The notes: a model not told the origin generated them from the sequence alone. Shown: positions 47,753-60,194, counted from the stretch's first letter. The stretch is 64,000 nucleotides of DNA from Isoetes taiwanensis (GCA_021234155.1 JAJEKV010000003.1:11589819-11653818), one strand, 5' to 3'. Translations and numbers: made by a program.

Positions 47753-49185
47753 GCTATCGGTGCACAAGACTACCCAGTAAAATGGTTGGAGATTTTGTAA
47801 TACCAAACCAGCCATGGCACTAAGAAAATGAAACGCTCTTTCAGATGGACCTTTTTTATAATAAACTGTAAAATGATTGACGTTTCATGTAAATGGACAC
47901 ATAGTTTCTGGTCAAACTATAATTGTTTGCGAAATGTGGTTAAACTGTGATTGTTTGCGAGATTGCTTTCTAGGCTTTGTTGCCTTTTTAGAGTATGCTT
48001 TGCAACAAGACTTGATTTGAATGGCTGTTACAGTAACGAAAAACAGGAGGAACAAGGATACTTATATACTACTACTGTGTTGCTAAATTACCTACTAACC
48101 AGTTCGTTGCCCTGATTGCTTTCTGATTTGGAAAGCTGTTCAGAAACGAGCTTAATTCCGGTTACTTCGTCTTTTGACTCTTTTCTCGCGGGCAAAGTAC
48201 TTTATCATGGTTCGGTTGTTTCTTAAATTTTTGGTTGATCCAAATGATAACCTATCTATTTCACATATGGATGCTTCTTAAAATTCCATTTTTCTCAATG
48301 TTGTCTTGTAGTGTTTAACAACGGTCTTGGTTGGAACATACAATTGTGTTGAAATGTTTGGTTTTACAATGGTGACAATTTGGCTGTCTTACAGTGATCT
48401 TATGATATGAAAGTAAAAGTAAGCAGGGGGGATGAAAGAGCAATAAAAATAAAACCGAAAGATCCCTTTTAGGTAAGACAATGAACCTAACAAAACAAGG
48501 TGTTGTTGCACAAAGAGTTCCCCTATGAATGGGAAAAAATCGACATGGGTAAAGATCTTAGAAGATCTTAGAAGAAGTGAGCGTAGTTGGAAGATCGTAG
48601 AAGAAGTAAGCGTAGTTGAATTGGGACGTGAGCAAAGAAGACATCAACGAGAAGTGTGAATATTTAGTTTTAGCATCTTTCCTAAGACTAATATTTCTTG
48701 TAGCTTGGTGGATAAATGAACCTTAGGGATTAGTTGCCAAACGTTCTAATTTACATATAATCCATTGATGTTTTAATACAATTTGACCATGCATGACTAG
48801 CCAAGGAAAGCGGAGCAAATTAAGATTTATGTTAACTTATACAGAGGAATGAAAACATTCGCAACTAGGCACGATGTAGCCATGCTCTTCTATATTTTCT
48901 TTAAAGGATTTGTCTGCCCACGCATGTTCAGAGTACAAGTGCACCGTAGATTACACTCCATGCTACTATGAGAGCTAGAGTATATTATAACTGCAACAGG
49001 GTACACGCACGTTATTGGGGGACACTATTTTTGTTTGCGACACTGGGTGCTTGTGAGGTGCTTTACCTTTTTATATATGCATTTTCTGTCTCCTTATATT
49101 CGTCAAGATTAGGTTTTGACGGGCGCTTCCACAGCCCGCACAAATTTGAGTTTTCCACCTCTCCTGGTTTGGGAATTTATTAGCC
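47753..49185. other. 3' flank of BAG gene and intergenic sequence
   Basis: AATAAACTG near 47860 is a possible polyadenylation signal. Short direct repeats (aaactgtgattgtttgcgaga / aaactataattgtttgcgaaa) occur at about 47915-47960, and agaagatcttagaag / gtagaagaagt repeats at 48560-48610. No gene recognised. Confidence 0.4.
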
Positions 49186-49593
49186 ATGTCATCAATCCGG
49201 TTGGTAAGAGTAGATCTCCCGCTTCTCAGTGGAGCTTTGGTGATGGAATTGAATTTTGAAGAAATGAAACATAGATCTTGTTTCTGTAGCAATTGTTACG
49301 AAATTGTTGAATTGGAGGCAATGGGCCTTGTTGAGAAATATGCAGTAGAATTTGAAGCAAGATTTGCTTGTCAAGATCGACAAGCCTTAGCTGCTGCATT
49401 TGGTTACAATGTAGAAATCCACATGCCAAATTTGCATGTTGAAACAGAAACTTCAATTCCATTAGAGATCCAGAAGGATCCCTGCTTATTTGAAGCAGTC
49501 TCATCTTTAATTGAGATTGCTGAAACACAACCTGATTCTACACCTTGTAAGGCTTCTTGCACCAAGATCCCGGGGGATTCACCTCTATTATAG
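49186..49593 (+). CDS. Hypothetical ORF, 135 codons
   Basis: ATG 49186 to TAG 49591. It has a Cys pair (CFCSNCYEIVELEAMG), a Glu/Ala-rich helix-like segment and an acidic stretch. The internal Met at about 49243 begins a similar 115-codon version. I recognise no family, and no splice sites are clearly tied to it. It may be an exon of a decayed element, as the DDE-like relic starts 600 bp downstream. Confidence 0.3.
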   Translation: MSSIRLVRVDLPLLSGALVMELNFEEMKHRSCFCSNCYEIVELEAMGLVEKYAVEFEARFACQDRQALAAAFGYNVEIHMPNLHVETETSIPLEIQKDPCLFEAVSSLIEIAETQPDSTPCKASCTKIPGDSPLL

Positions 49594-50213
49594 GTATATA
49601 TGCCATGTGCGTTCCTTAGGTTGCCAAAAAACCCATTGTATACGACAGTTCTATATGAAAAACCCTTTGTATACGACTACATTATTTGTAAAAGAATGCA
49701 GCCCATATTATATAATTACTTGCCCAAAACACTTTTACTTGACAACCCCTTCCATACATATACAATATCTCTATTATTTTATATAATATATATATTATCA
49801 TAGTCATATCATATTACCACAGAATCCCCAACAGTAGAAGCTCACAAAAAATGACGGACCCTTACAGTATGAATACGAATCAAACATTGGCTCAACCACA
49901 CTCCCTCTGGTATCCGTACGGCATTCAAACTATTAAAACCTTATATTTTTCTTACGTATACGGTACCAGAGAGGCAATAAAAAAACCCATTTGGTGCACT
50001 CACATGTTTCATACCCCATAATCTAGGTGAACCCCCTGGGACCAAGATATGTTGTTGTGTATTCCCTAATATAGCTTGCAGGAGAATCATGACAGAAAAG
50101 GGAAGACAACAAAGGATCAGGAAGAGAGAGAGGGAGAAATTGGCCTTGGAAAGAGACAAACATACAAAGAGATTGAGCACTAAACATAAACAGAAAGTAG
50201 ATAAAAACAAATT
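49594..50213. other. Intergenic, A/T-rich
   Basis: No gene recognised. A purine-rich run agagagagaggga occurs at about 50126-50138. Confidence 0.4.
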
Positions 50214-50741
50214 GTGGACTGTATCAACACGGTATGTATGAGTTTCCATTATGAAGATAGACTAGACATTATTTCCAGGGCAATAGAACATCTTCCTGAA
50301 TTTAAATTGATTGGAAATAAAGCTTTGAATGTCTACAAACACGTTCTAGATAATGTAAAGCAGACACTTGCCATCAATAAACGTGCGAGAAGCAAAGACA
50401 TAAATCAAGCAAGATCATCAACCATGATGATGGCTGTAAGTTCTTCTAGCAATCGTGCTGCTGTGGCAAAAGTACTGAATTTGAAAAGGAAGGCTATATA
50501 TGCTGCTCTTGACAAAAGAAAGATTGCTGACTTTGGAGGACTGTAGTCAATGTTCAAGAGGAGAGCTAGATGTGATAGAATTTCTGATGCAGATCGTGAG
50601 CAGGTCTATAACTTTTGGATATCTGAGACAAGGGTGTCTCCTAATAAACGACAAGTTATCAGATTAAGAAGAAATCTTGATGGCAAGAAGATAGCAAGAC
50701 CACAGAATTTGCATGCAATCCACTTCCTCGAAGAGTCACAG
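50214..50741 (+). pseudogene. N-terminal part of DDE-like relic
   Basis: Frame 50214-50546 has SSSSNRAAVAKVLNLKRKAI, an HTH-like stretch. After a single in-frame stop it continues (MFKRRARCDRISDADREQVY, NFWISETRVSPNKRQVIRLR, HAIHFLEESQ) to a donor-like CAG/GTACGT at 50741-50742. Confidence 0.55.
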
Positions 50742-50758
50742 GTACGTTATGAGTTATG

Positions 50759-51734
50759 CTACAATTTTGAACATGTTCTAGCCAAATAGTCAGCATGCTT
50801 CTGGAGACAATGCTGGACAAATGGAGAATCATGTTCTCGATCATCGGACATGTAGAAATGGGTCTCCTTCACCAATTTGCGGTCGCCGATCTTAATATTT
50901 GGAACTTCCCCATTCATGGCATGCCTATTCGTGATGTGAACTAGAATAGAACATTGATCATTTCGCCAGTGCAGTGTTTGAATTTCCTGTTGAATTTTAA
51001 GAGTATAATTCGCTGCGAAGTCAATCACAGAGACAATAGTTACTCTTGTAAGCACTCATTGAACTGATCAGCTTGCCATCTTGCCGCATAGTTATGAGGA
51101 ATGAATTGCTTAATTACAATATCTGCATGCACCATGAATTCATGTGCTGATGTATTCTTATAAACCAGCTTCATAACATCCTTTGTATTAACAGTCGGCT
51201 CTCCACCTTTGCCCACATCCTTCATGTAAGTATCTTTCACCTGCAACATGCACAACAATTCTTTAATCAGCAAAAATTATGTGCAGAAATGTTTACTAAA
51301 AAGATGCTATTCATCTTTGATTAGCAAAACTCATGTGAAGAAATGCTAAGAAATTCAATATAATCACTAATCATTCACATGGTTCATTCACTCAACTAAA
51401 AACACTGAAAGAAACAACACTTTTAAGATATGCCAGAATACCTTTTCAAAGTTCTTCCAATCCAATCTATTCAATTTACTCTGTTCCTTTGGACATTTGA
51501 GGAAAGCCTTCAGCTCACAGTCCCTGCAATCCATTTGCAAACATTTTGGCTTGTGCCAAAATGTAGCATCATCCTTTCGACATACATATCGCTCACACTA
51601 TTGAAAGTGTGCATATATGCTTTACATGTTCGTGCTGAGCCACAGATGGCACATTTGCATCTGCAGCTAGGCCCGTGAAATTTAGAATCTCTTCGTACCT
51701 TGTTGACTGTTTGCCTTACAAATTCAACTCGCAT
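50759..51734 (-). pseudogene. Core (Cys cluster and DDE-like part) of the relic, inverted
   Basis: On the minus strand: VRRDSKFHGPSCRCKCAICG at about 51650-51700, then a segment with FLKCPKEQSKLNRLDWKNFE near 51440-51500. An intron-like gap ends at a CAG acceptor near 51240, and VKDTYMKDVGKGGEPTVNTK and HNYAARWQADQFNECLQ follow. After a frame change come VTIVSVIDFAANYTLKIQQE, IQTLHWRNDQCSILVHITNR and ETHFYMSDDREHDSPFVQHC. The IDFAANY/QxEIQ/HW and SDDREHD blocks match the catalytic half of this family, including likely acidic residues. Orientation opposes the flanking parts. Confidence 0.6.
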
Positions 51735-51749
51735 GTGGTAAATGCAGCA

Positions 51750-53350
51750 ACATGTCTCTTGTTTTAAGCCATCTCATGAACTTTGGCTTCAAAGCCTCAA
51801 ATAACCTTATTCCAACTTCTATATTTGGAAATTGCCGTTTGAAACGTTTATAGAACATTACCTGCATTGACAAACCTAACTAGCAGATCAATGCCAAACT
51901 CTGTAAACGCATGTACCTTTCATGAGCGCATACATGATAATGATTCTGACATCAAGTTCCGAAATGTGAGAAAGAGCAATCAGGATGGGATGGCAGAAGA
52001 AAAGGTGCTATGTGCTTCTTCATTCCAGGACCACAGCTCCCATGAGGAATACGTTCACGTTGCCATGCCATATCCTTAGGTGCAAATGTGATTAAATCAA
52101 TTTCTAACTGTTTGCCTTACTCCCACTAAAATTTGGTCCAACATCAATGTTTACTTATCTCTTCATCTACCAATCCAGGCAGACAATTAATCCTTCCTCA
52201 AATTCCTGGAAAACGTACCAGTCCCAAGTCTCGAACACAATCCACCTTCTTTCTCTACGAGAAAAGATTACACAAAATGCTTTCAAAGTGCACCATGAAA
52301 TCTAGAAAATCTAGCAAGTTCCTTCTTAAAGCCCAGACATGAAAATTTGCAGTATTAATACATGTTGTGAACCTGCATAGGCCCTGCATCTACAATTCGC
52401 AGAGCAACACGTGTCGCTGATGCTGCCGGGCAAGCTTGGAACCGGGCCTGGTTTGTTTCCGCCACAGTCGCTGCCTCAAAATTTCGCCGTCTCAGATGCT
52501 GCCATCTGCTGACTAGTTTTCTCTAGGGCAAACCTTCCTCAGAGCCTTGAGGCAACCCACCTTCCATATGTTCTTGATGCGTACCTCCATTTAGTACTTC
52601 AAAGCTATCTTGGCTAGGGAATTACTGGCATGCACCATGTTGCATGAAGATCTGGCCGTTATAAGCTCCTTAGATCCTTGCTTCTTCAAATTGAATGCTC
52701 TGGAGTGAATCGAATCACGTTTAACACAATCAAATTAAGAAAGTCTTGTTCAAGACATTTTTCCAAAAGCCCCAACATACAAATCAGCATTATATTTGAA
52801 TCAAAGAAAGTGGATTAGCCCAGGCCGCTTCAAACATTCACACGATTGATCCGACAGCACTACTTCTGAGTAGAAAGAATTGGATTAGTGCTGGCCGTTC
52901 TGCTATTTTTGAATCAAAGAATTAGCATTGGCCGTCCTTGCTTTTAGAAACGAAGGCTTTTAGAGTTATGACCATAATAGCCCACATTTCTTTTATCTGT
53001 TTCCATGATGAATCTGGACGCTACTACGACCTTCAACCCAAATTGAGATTCAACTTCAAACTTAAGTCGATAGATGCCCGTTCATCCTTTTTATATGCAC
53101 ACAAAAATGAAACCAGATCCCTCCAGAAACATTAATCGAAGCCTCCAGAAGAATCTGAGACGTTCCAGAATCACAAGAGTGGTTTCTAAAAAGCCTCGAT
53201 CGGTCTTAATTTTTTTTGATGGCTACACGTGTACAATCTTAAACATAGAAATAAACATATGTAAACTTCACTTAAGCTGCCCTCTTATCGTCCGTATTAC
53301 AATTATATGTTAGAGATAAAAACTTGGCATTAATTTTCTTACCTGCCTAG
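51750..53350. other. Unassigned sequence within the 50-54 kb relic
   Basis: Only short open stretches without motifs. The plus strand 52360-52950 includes repeated words (gccgttctgc..., ggattagc..., tttgaatcaaagaa) at 52790-52935, suggesting old duplications. Confidence 0.3.
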
Positions 53351-53358
53351 CTATCTAA

Positions 53359-53882
53359 ATGCTACTTGAAGATCTACAGAAGAGGATGCTAGTAGCTGTA
53401 CCTTCAACTGACGATGACGAAGAGCATCCTTTTTGGATTGCAAGGGTTAAAGGCATTGTTTATAAAGACAATCTACCCTCAGTGATAAAAGTTCACCGGT
53501 ATGCCACTAAGGATACAGATCCGTTTGTTGGTCCGTATGATCCTGTGATAATTCCTTTTAAGAAGGGAAAGAAAACAATGAATAAGAATCACTTGGACAA
53601 CTTGGATCTCAGTGAAACTCAAGTCTTGGCTTATGATTTTACGTTAAAGGTTGATAACGGACTCCGCAGAACAACAATAAACTTGCTGAAGTCTTTCTAA
53701 GAGGATACCGTGGACGAAGCTGAACAAGATGAGGATAGCGTTCCGGCGGTTAGCTCTTCCACCACTTCAAGCGACAAAGAGGAGGGTGACAATGAGGAGA
53801 GCGATGACCAGTCTGAAGGAGTTGATGAGTACGACGACATTTCAATACCTGCTCTTCTTAAAGGACGTAAACTACTCGTGTA
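53359..53882 (+). pseudogene. C-terminal module of DDE-like relic
   Basis: 113 codons to a stop, then 60 more in frame. It includes EDLQKRMLVAVPSTDDDEEH, PFWIARVKGIVYKDN, IKVHRYATKDTD, LAYDFTLKVDNGLRRTT, then an acidic tail (EEGDNEESDDQSEGVDEYDD). The PFWIARV...VHRYA plan resembles a small beta-barrel (BAH/Tudor-like) module at the end of DDE-like proteins. Confidence 0.5.
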
Positions 53883-53950
53883 ATTTAAGTATTTGTACAG
53901 CTGTACATGACTAGTTTGAATAGTGTTTGTCTTTCAAACTTAAGATCCTT

Positions 53951-54030
53951 GCTATGCGCGCATAGCATTTTGCAATTTTTGTTTCCTTTGTGTTTTATAA
54001 TTTTGTGGCTTGTCTATGCGCGCATAGCAT
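53951..54030. repeat. Pair of CG-centred palindromes (CTATGCGCGCATAG)
   Basis: GCTATGCGCGCATAGC at 53951-53966 is a perfect 16-bp palindrome. CTATGCGCGCATAG at 54014-54027 repeats its core; both are followed by CAT. A different sequence family from the palindromes at 36-43 kb. Confidence 0.92.
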
Positions 54031-54399
54031 GTTGTGCTTCTCCTTGAGCAATAGGAAATGCATACGGCTCCATTTCGATGTTTCAGTCCTCATTATTCGT
54101 CAAGATTCTGATGGTTCTTTCATTTTGCCACTTTCCATGTGTGTCCCAAAACCAACTAAATTAGATTTTTATTTTTCTACCTAAAATGGGGATGTCAAAT
54201 TAACAAGACGCCAACTTTTTTGTAATTTTGACCCCTAAAATAGCAATTGAAATCATAAATTTAGGGTCATTTTTTTAGTGACCCCCCAAATGCGGCTGAA
54301 TTTAAGGTTATATTAGGAAATCTTTGAAAGATGCTTTTTATTAGTGCAAAAGTAAGTCATTAGTGCATTTGCTAGGTCACCTTGTTTAACATTTTGCTC

Positions 54400-56010
54400 T
54401 CAAAAAGCTCTGCTCCAGGACGAAAATACTATAACGTAAAGGTACAAAAAGGTATAACATTTATAGTTGTTCTTCGTATAACATGCCTCTCTCTTATAAT
54501 GTGATGATGCATTCCTGTGCTTAGATCGCTTATATAGTATAGGATTGGCTGTCAAAGCAATACTACTTCTATTGTCATTGTATACAATAGTGGGATTCAT
54601 TTGTTCTGTATCCTAATTCTTCCAAAAACTATCTGATCCATAATATCTCTCTTACTACTGCATAAATAGCCATATATCCTTCCTCACATGAAGATAATGC
54701 CACATTCACTTGCTTGCAGTTAGTCAAAGTAATTGTAGGTCCATGCGTCATAAGACTAAATGTTATCAATGATCTCCTGTTGTCCATATCTCCAACCCAA
54801 TCTGCATCAACAAATCACTAGTGTGACCTTTGGATCCTTAGAATCTGGCTAAAATAGTAAACGAATGCGCATGCTCCTCCCAGATATCCAATGATCTGTT
54901 TAACGACACTCCAATGGAGAGGACTAGGATCAGCCATTAAATGACTTAAAACCCCTATTGCTTGAGCAATATCAGGCCTGGTGCTTACCATCATATGCAT
55001 GAGACTCCCTACAACACTCCGATATGGAATCATTTCCATATACCATTGCTCAGAGGAATTTAAGGCGCCATTGTTTTGCCGAGCTTCCTATGAAAAGCTG
55101 TAGGTGTGTCCTTGGGAGCAAAAGGCATTGACGAATGGGCCCCAAATTAGTCACGCGAAAGGTGCGAGCTAGAAGAGCTTTTACCTCATTATGGGCAGAT
55201 CTGCGATTGGACACGAGGATTAGGTCATCTACATAGACAACACTGATCAAAATTGTGCTAGCACTTGTGCTCACGTAGACATTCCATTTCATGATACACC
55301 AGTGAAACCCATGCTGCCTCAGAAACTGAGCCATGTGTCTATACCATTGGCAAGAACTTTGTTTCAAAATGTAGAGAGTGCAACGCAATCTACAAACTCT
55401 ATGTTCCTGCCCTATCACTTTGAAGCCTGGAGGCTGGACCATGTATAGTTCTTCATCAAGATCACTGTGAAGAAAGGCAGCCTTGACATCCAGTGTCAAT
55501 TTTCCAATTATGTTTTAGTAGCCAAGTCAAGAACAACCTTGATGATTGTGGATTTGGCAACTGGAGAGTGAGTACCCCTTGGCAACCAAATGAGCACAAA
55601 ATCGAGGCTTGTCAGTATCAGATGATTTGAGCTTAAAAACCCACTTGATGCCTATGGGTTTTCTACCTGGAGGAAGGTCCACAAATGTTCAGGTATAGTT
55701 CTCGTGCATGGAGGCAAATTCTTTGGGCCATAGCACGATTCCAGTCAACTGGTTGGGCATTGTTTATGGCTTCTTCATATGTGAGAGTTTCAATATGCTT
55801 AGTGGCTTGAGCTAGACATATATGTACTTCTTCTAGCCTGTTAGTGCTCCACCAGGATCTCCAAGGAAGCCTCCGCTACATAAGCTGCTGCCATAAGAAC
55901 CATCAAGAAGCTGCACAGTGGAGTGAAGCTCTGTAAAATCTGATTCGCTCTTGGCCTCCCAGTTAATATTAGGGAGTCGATAAAGCTCGCTCAATGACAG
56001 GCTTCCTAAA
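54400..56010 (-). pseudogene. pol: Ty1/copia RT-RNase H relic
   Basis: On the minus strand, from 56000 down: upstream RT pieces (IGIKWVFKLKSSDTDKPRF near 55625) and LTLDVKAAFLHSDLDEELYM (55440-55500). Next are a degenerate QPPGF block and VVYVDDLILVSNRR near 55210-55235 with the catalytic YVDD intact. Then come YRSVVGSLMHMMVSTRPDIA (54960-55030) and the RNase H tail IVYNDNRSSIALTANPI (54540-54595). Frames change at least three times. No LTRs seen. The RT belongs to a copia lineage different from that at 22.6 kb. Confidence 0.85.
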
Positions 56011-56317
56011 ATGTCATGTCACATCATTGATGCCAAACAGAAGAATCTGTCCACTCACTGCAATTAGCGATAGAAAGATTATGTAAAGGACATCTTTTTC
56101 GCTTGCGGTGGGTAGCCTTTATCATATTGGCCTTTCCTTAATATTTTTAAGAGAGTTTCAGATCGGGATCATACCTCGTATATATGCAATTTTGTAAAAT
56201 CTTGATAGTATTAGCTTTATTTTCTGTGCGCAAACTTCTTATTCAACATCTCGTTCTTTGTTATCGTCACTACTGTTACAACGTGTATGAAAAGCATCTT
56301 TTTTAACTTACCTCTAT

Positions 56318-56343
56318 GTTATGTTATGTTATGTTATGTTATT
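56318..56343. repeat. (TATGT)n, about five units
   Basis: Short pentanucleotide microsatellite. Confidence 0.9.
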
Positions 56344-56689
56344 ATTCCGCTTCTATCCCTACTGATGGAATCACTAGCTGGCCCAAAGCAATACTACTAT
56401 CTCCTACCTGAGATCTAGCAGTGCTCTATATAGCCCCAAGAAGTCTCCTTGTGTAATTGGGGAGTTGGACGGCGAGACCCACCATTTTAGCATATCGATC
56501 TTGCAAATTCTTTGATAATAGTGATAACATAATGCATGATGTAGCATTGAAACCCACACACATCAAGAATCATTGAGTTCCATAAGCCACAATTTTCATG
56601 TTTTGGTTAGCCTCCATAAGATAAAAGTCATGAAAATACCAAAAGTGCCAATGACAAACCCTAATAATAGCCACATTCTATCGTGCATT

Positions 56690-57290
56690 CTATGGGTCTA
56701 AGGCCGGCATTATAGCCATAATGAGAACACTTCCTATCCTTATAAAACCTGTGAAATTTCCTGACTTCCATTTATTGTAGCGGATTTCTTTTAACCCATA
56801 TATGGGAATGGATGATTCCCACGAACCTAATTCGAAGAAAACCAAAAGTGTTGCATAACTCAAGACACAACATACAATCAATTGCCCTTTTGTAAGTTTG
56901 TTTATGTTGAGATCATTGGGAGCAGGTGAAGGAATATTATTTAGCCGACCATCTTGCTGCACTGCAACCTCCACATCCTGGAATAAAATTTGAGCAATGA
57001 CCCGAAAGAGAATCCAAGTATTGGCCATGAACCACCCAGGTATGGTGTACTTGTTAAAGAACTTAGTGTGCAGTAGGATCCGTGGGAGTTGCCCTCCAAT
57101 TATTGGACCCATTTCCTTTGCGAGCGTCTATGAGACTACTAGCATACTCATGCACATGGTTCTTTTTTCTATGCCCACAAACTATGGATTGGTGCAATAC
57201 ATCTTCACAAAATACAATCCTGTAAAACCAATCTCATTCCAAATCCTGTGTAACGTTCCCAAAAATTTTCGGCTTGGGAAATGTTAAATT
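56690..57290 (-). pseudogene. MFS transporter gene fragment, possibly SPX-MFS (PHT5)-like
   Basis: The 140-codon minus-strand frame 56690-57112 begins MGPIIGGQLPRILLHTKFFN, with YTIPGWFMANTWILF, then QLIVCCVLSYATLLVFFELG and GFIRIGSVLIMAIMPALDP. Alternation of hydrophobic segments and a G-P-xx-GG...TLPGW-like block is reminiscent of the middle of SPX-MFS vacuolar phosphate transporters. Upstream minus-strand pieces to 57290 extend the homology in other frames. The SPX domain and both ends are absent. Other MFS families are possible. It appears to be a captured or decayed gene piece. Confidence 0.4.
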
Positions 57291-57444
57291 CGAGGAGTCT
57301 CCCTTCTATGGCTAAGCCTTATTTCTAATTTGAGCTAGAGTTTAAATCTTATCACTATTATAAATTCACAACAACAACAACAACAAAAATAAGGAAAATT
57401 TTTAATCTGAATAACGAGCTCAAGTTATATAAATATACATGTGT
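57276..57444 (+). repeat. Left arm of LTR-like inverted repeat, with (CAA)6
   Basis: gggaaatgttaaattcgag... to ...atacatgtgt is the reverse complement, with about 10% change, of 59848-60050. It sits just after TGTAACGTTCCC (57249), which resembles the start of a gypsy LTR (compare TGTGACGCTCCC at 9203). Contains (ACA)n of about six units at 57368-57387. Confidence 0.85.
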
Positions 57445-59640
57445 TCGAGATAGGGTTAATATTCTAGTCAACATCTTGTTCAAAAAAATACATCAGTTTT
57501 TCACTTCATCAAGTAAATTCTAACTTTCATGTTCTCCTTGGCTAATCTTGACGTGCTAGAGAACAAACAGAGAGAAAAACATGACGTTAGTCTTACGACT
57601 AAGTAGGCACCCAGTTATTTCAAGATATATATATATATATTTTTTTTTTTGGAGGCAAGGAGAATTTTTGTATTATATATAAAAAGTACAGAGTACAATG
57701 TTTCAATCTTCAAGGAGGAGTACTACAGGAGTAAACTCAACCTCTTCATCCTCCATGAATTGAGACTTATGCTGAGCAGGAAGAAAACAAAAGAAATATA
57801 AGATAGAGGTCACAGAACCTTCTCAGTGTCTTCTGAATCAACTGAAAGGGTCACCACAGAAGGAGTCTTCCACTTTCATTGTCCATGAAGGAGCCCATAC
57901 ATCCTCCACTAAATACAGCAGACATCAATAGATAGTCACCATCACTTCTACCTGCATATAACTTTTGAAGTGGGATAGGTGGACAAACCCTATCACCAAG
58001 CTGCATTACTCTTACCAAGGCACTAAGAAGGTGGTAGAGAAAATGGACCAGTATTAGAAGAGCAGCCTGCCACTCTGCTCATAGAAGCTGCCACTGCTTC
58101 TTGAATTCTAGTTCCTCACCTCATAAGCAAGCAAATCATCATGAACATTAAATTGGAACAGATGCTGCATTGTCGGGATAAGCATTCAACCTGAACCTAG
58201 CTAGACAAAGAATATGCCCAGCCGCCAGACTCCTCCCTCTAGAGCCCGGTACATGATGTATAGATCAGCATATCCCTAGCTCGGCAATCCACTCCAGTCT
58301 AATCCATTCCACCTACTTGCATTATAAGCAAAAGAAGACTAAAATTGCGTGGGTACCTGATCATTTATCTGAACCACCTATTTAGTCTTTCTGCCAGGAA
58401 GAAAGGGTAAGAATAAAACCATGACACTCTAAATCACTGCGAGATTGTATATCTTTGGATAAGTTTATCCAGAAATAATCCAAAGACTTAAACCTGCTAC
58501 AATTTGCAACAATTCAGCCTGTATTTCAAGATATTTCACACCCATCTTAATGTGCAATTATAAACCTTTGACTTATGACTTAGAAAATATCTGTATAGAG
58601 TCTATGAGGTAGAATTATTTTCAAGAATTTTAGCCGACTGATCAATTCGGCATACCAAGACTTACGTCAAGGCCCAAGAGTTCTGGAAAAGAGTCTAGAT
58701 ATCGGTTTGTACAAACACTTTGGGAATCTTACACATTCCATAAGGGTTATGTGCACGGTGTTTAGAATAGTATATCCAGCCCACCGAAACTGGACTATTT
58801 CTTGAATTCTTGACTACATTGTTATTAAATATTACGAGAACTTTTCGTTTGTTTCCTATTGTTATGTTAACTAGTCATATTTTTTTAAGACTTCGTTTTA
58901 GCCCTCTACAAAAAATAAGCAAGCCAAAGAAAAGAAGAAAATATTACTCGAAAAGTGGCAAGATAGGAAAACTACAAATAAAAAGAATAAGTTACACTTA
59001 GGTCGGATTTGAATCTTCGACTGCCGTTTGAAAACCAAAGAGCCTTCCAATAACCCATCCAACTTTGCATTTATAATACTATTTCGTTTTAATTCTTAAC
59101 GTGTTCTGTATCACAGTTATTACCTTCCTTATTTCTCTGTTCTGCCAAACTTTTTGATCTATCCCTAAAAATCCGCCGCGACCAGATTTTTGCAACCTCT
59201 GGAGACACGATTTAAGGCATGGACTGGAGTCTACCTTAGGGTAAGCATCAGAGGAAAAGAAAGGAAACAAAAATAGTGGTTCTATCTATGATTGAAAGAT
59301 TCTATCTTGTGGGTTCTACGATTTGCTGTGCTCTACGGCTTTTGGGTAGCCAAGACATTAAACAGAAGGACGTTTTCGGATGAAGAACTTCTCTAACATT
59401 TCAGAAGAAAGATTCTAAGAAGGATCTTGGAAAAGAATAATCTTAACTCTGTTCATTTACCTGAGAAATTTCAGACAGTATTGGCCACCAGATTTTCCTT
59501 TTAACAAATCCAAACCTATTATACATCTTATTTGTAGCCCATCATACAAATATTAGAGAGCATCAAACCGGTTTAACAAAGAACAGGAATTAGAACTTTG
59601 AAGAATCAAAAGAAAACCAGAAAACTCTTTAAACTTAAGG
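57445..59640. other. Sequence between inverted arms; retroposon-like patch, no gene
   Basis: 57620-57710 has an (AT)n run, a T-run and ttggaggcaaggagaatttttgtattat, the look of the 3' end of a minus-strand retroposon; its body would be 57710-58330. No open frame of note. The rest is A/T-rich with no gene seen. Minus-strand 59079-59270 has a short open frame without motif. Confidence 0.4.
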
Positions 59641-59847
59641 AAAACCATCCCAAGATTAATGTTCTTTTTTTTTTTCAGCATTCAAGAAGATCATCACACA
59701 AATTACCGAGGATTAAGAGCAGAAAATTTGACGGACTTGGATGCCTACCTTAAATTATTTTCCCTTCTCTCCTTTCTTTCCTCCTCTCCTTCCGGTTCAC
59801 CTCTTCCCTTTTTGTCTCAAGAAAATAATGCCCTTTCTTTATCTCAA

Positions 59848-59906
59848 ACACATGTGTATTTATATAACTTGAGCTCGTTATTCAAATTAAAGATTTTCCT
59901 CGTTTT

Positions 59907-59973
<67 letters not shown>

Positions 59974-60050
59974 GAATTTATAATAGTGATAAGATTTAAA
60001 CTCTAGCTCAAATTAGAAATGAGGCTTACTGCTCGAATTTAACGTTTCCC
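59848..60050 (-). repeat. Right arm of LTR-like inverted repeat, with (TTG)n expansion
   Basis: Reverse complement of 57276-57444. The short (CAA) run of the left arm corresponds to a (TTG)n tract of about 22 units here (59907-59974), which accounts for most of the length difference. Confidence 0.88.
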
Positions 60051-60128
60051 ATATCAGAGCCTAGGCTATGAATCTTGGGGAATTGTTAAAAGGTTGTAGG
60101 TATGGAAGGAAGAGTATTATGCTGCAAG

Positions 60129-60194
<66 letters not shown>

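Larger units (their letters stand above)
50214..53882. mobile_element. DDE-like transposon relic with internally inverted core
   Basis: The plus strand carries the N-terminal part (50214-50741) and the C-terminal part (53359-53882). The minus strand, between them, carries the core (50759-51734). Each piece has the expected content of one protein family: N-terminal helical DNA-binding-like part, Cys-rich and acid-containing core, C-terminal chromatin-module-like part. The opposite orientation of the core suggests an inversion. Known relatives are large, poorly named DDE-like proteins seen in plants and animals. Terminal repeats were not found. Between 51750 and 53350 only short, unassigned stretches are seen. 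Confidence 0.5.

Noticed and set aside
59659-60006. Open frame ending in a poly-Cys run
   Set aside because: It is the (TTG)n tract read in one frame; no domain upstream.
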